Assembly (NCBI GenBank): GCA_023151275.1
Contig: JAKLJI010000011.1
Span: forward strand, 1-64,000
Direction of reading: 5' to 3'
DNA from: Bacteroidia bacterium
Lineage (GTDB): Bacteria > Bacteroidota > Bacteroidia > UKL13-3
Length of the DNA stretch: 64,000 nucleotides
Part shown: in pieces, positions 63,552 through 64,000 of the stretch
Position numbering within the stretch: position 1 is the first letter of the stretch
Layout of the letters: each line of letters starts with the position of its first letter
Program-made: the position numbers and the translations under genes
Notes under the pieces: generated by a model
Told to the model about the DNA's origin: nothing
Databases searched by the model: none
What the model saw: the letters and a program-made list of their open reading frames with translations, nothing else

Positions 63552-64000
63552 TTAGTATTGCTCTTTCTGATTCGGGAAATCTACGCTCTTCACATCTTCC
63601 ACATAGCGTTCCACTGCGTTTTTAATTTCATCGTACAAATTCAAATACCTGCGTAAGAATTTGGGTGAAAAGTCTTTATTGATTCCTAGCATATCGTGCG
63701 AAACCAATACCTGGCCGTCCACATCAGGGCCGGCACCAATCCCTATTACAGGAATTTTTACCATCTCGGCAACGTCTTTGGCTAATTTAGAAGGTATTTT
63801 TTCGAGGACCAAGGCAAAACATCCGGCTTCTTCCAACAGGCGAGCGTCTTCCAACAATTTGGCTGCTTCTGCTTCCTGGCGGGCGCGCACCTCGTAAGTG
63901 CCAAATTTATAGATGCTTTGTGGGGTAAGTCCCAAATGGCCCATAACCGGAATACCCGCTGTTAAAATTCGACGAATGGATTCTACAACTTCGGAACCTC
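63552..64000 (-). CDS. panB: 3-methyl-2-oxobutanoate hydroxymethyltransferase (partial)
   Basis: About 148 C-terminal residues are present; the frame stays open to the window edge ([20 protein letters not shown] leads into [15 protein letters not shown]). The conserved parts are GHLGLTPQS, the catalytic glutamate region [15 protein letters not shown], and [21 protein letters not shown] then LGI. It makes ketopantoate for pantothenate and CoA synthesis. The 5' part lies beyond 64000. A pseudouridine synthase gene follows directly. Confidence 0.96.
   Translation of the reverse strand, partial: GSEVVESIRRILTAGIPVMGHLGLTPQSIYKFGTYEVRARQEAEAAKLLEDARLLEEAGCFALVLEKIPSKLAKDVAEMVKIPVIGIGAGPDVDGQVLVSHDMLGINKDFSPKFLRRYLNLYDEIKNAVERYVEDVKSVDFPNQKEQY

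Overview
The window is a 64 kb piece of a Bacteroidota chromosome. The evidence is direct: four separate reading systems end in type IX secretion (T9SS) type A sorting domains, there is a SusC-type/carboxypeptidase-regulatory outer-membrane receptor paired with a GLPGLI protein, LruC, DUF4197 and CHAP lipoproteins occur, Shine-Dalgarno sites are mostly absent, and several upstream regions carry the Bacteroidota -33/-7 promoter pattern (TTG, 16-18 bases, TAnnTTTG). The order cannot be fixed from sequence alone; Chitinophagales/Saprospirales-like lineages are my guess. No rRNA, tRNA, CRISPR or intact insertion sequence was recognised.

Layout. 0-10 kb: a truncated AAA ATPase, a LytS/LytTR two-component pair with a candidate 21-bp-spaced LytTR site, a small beta-barrel protein, then a decayed accessory island (about 4.5-5.8 kb) with broken small genes separated by two attC-like imperfect palindromes, followed by a TPR-adenylate cyclase, a tandem universal stress protein and an HD hydrolase. 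10-23.4 kb: a giant secreted protein of six fibronectin-III/right-handed beta-helix modules, a PQQ-like propeller and a T9SS tail, split into two overlapping frames by an apparent one-base deletion near 18250. 23.4-26.6 kb: a polyhydroxyalkanoate locus (PhaJ-like hydratase, PhaE-like subunit, class III PhaC), uncommon for this phylum. 26.6-35 kb: a tandem double D-Ala-D-Ala-ligase-like protein, a TlpA thioredoxin with a T9SS subtilisin, dapA, and an exonuclease/GIY-YIG protein lacking its Exo II motif.

35-44 kb: lipoproteins among repeats, then the conserved thrS-infC-rpmI-rplT translation operon and an LruC lipoprotein. 44-50 kb: obgE, adk and hpt on the minus strand, and on the plus strand a translationally coupled envelope operon (glycosyltransferase, DgkA, DUF1361, CHAP lipoprotein) plus a methyltransferase. 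50-64 kb: an FG-GAP T9SS protein, a DEDD exonuclease, a POT peptide transporter, a DUF4197 lipoprotein, the TonB-type receptor/GLPGLI pair, a CxxCH-containing T9SS protein, a DUF1905 protein, an RluA-type pseudouridine synthase and the 3' part of panB running off the edge.

The non-coding DNA is rich in structure: a family of about 165-178-bp elements with 17-bp terminal inverted repeats (two in tandem at 62.5-62.9 kb, one at 55.3 kb, one terminus at 33.5 kb), three GC-rich palindromic elements, a dispersed repeat of about 98 bp, and a 110-bp-period tandem repeat. The best candidates for something undescribed are the PHA locus with its Met-rich PhaE, the double ligase, the inverted-repeat element family and the attC-like cassette remnant.
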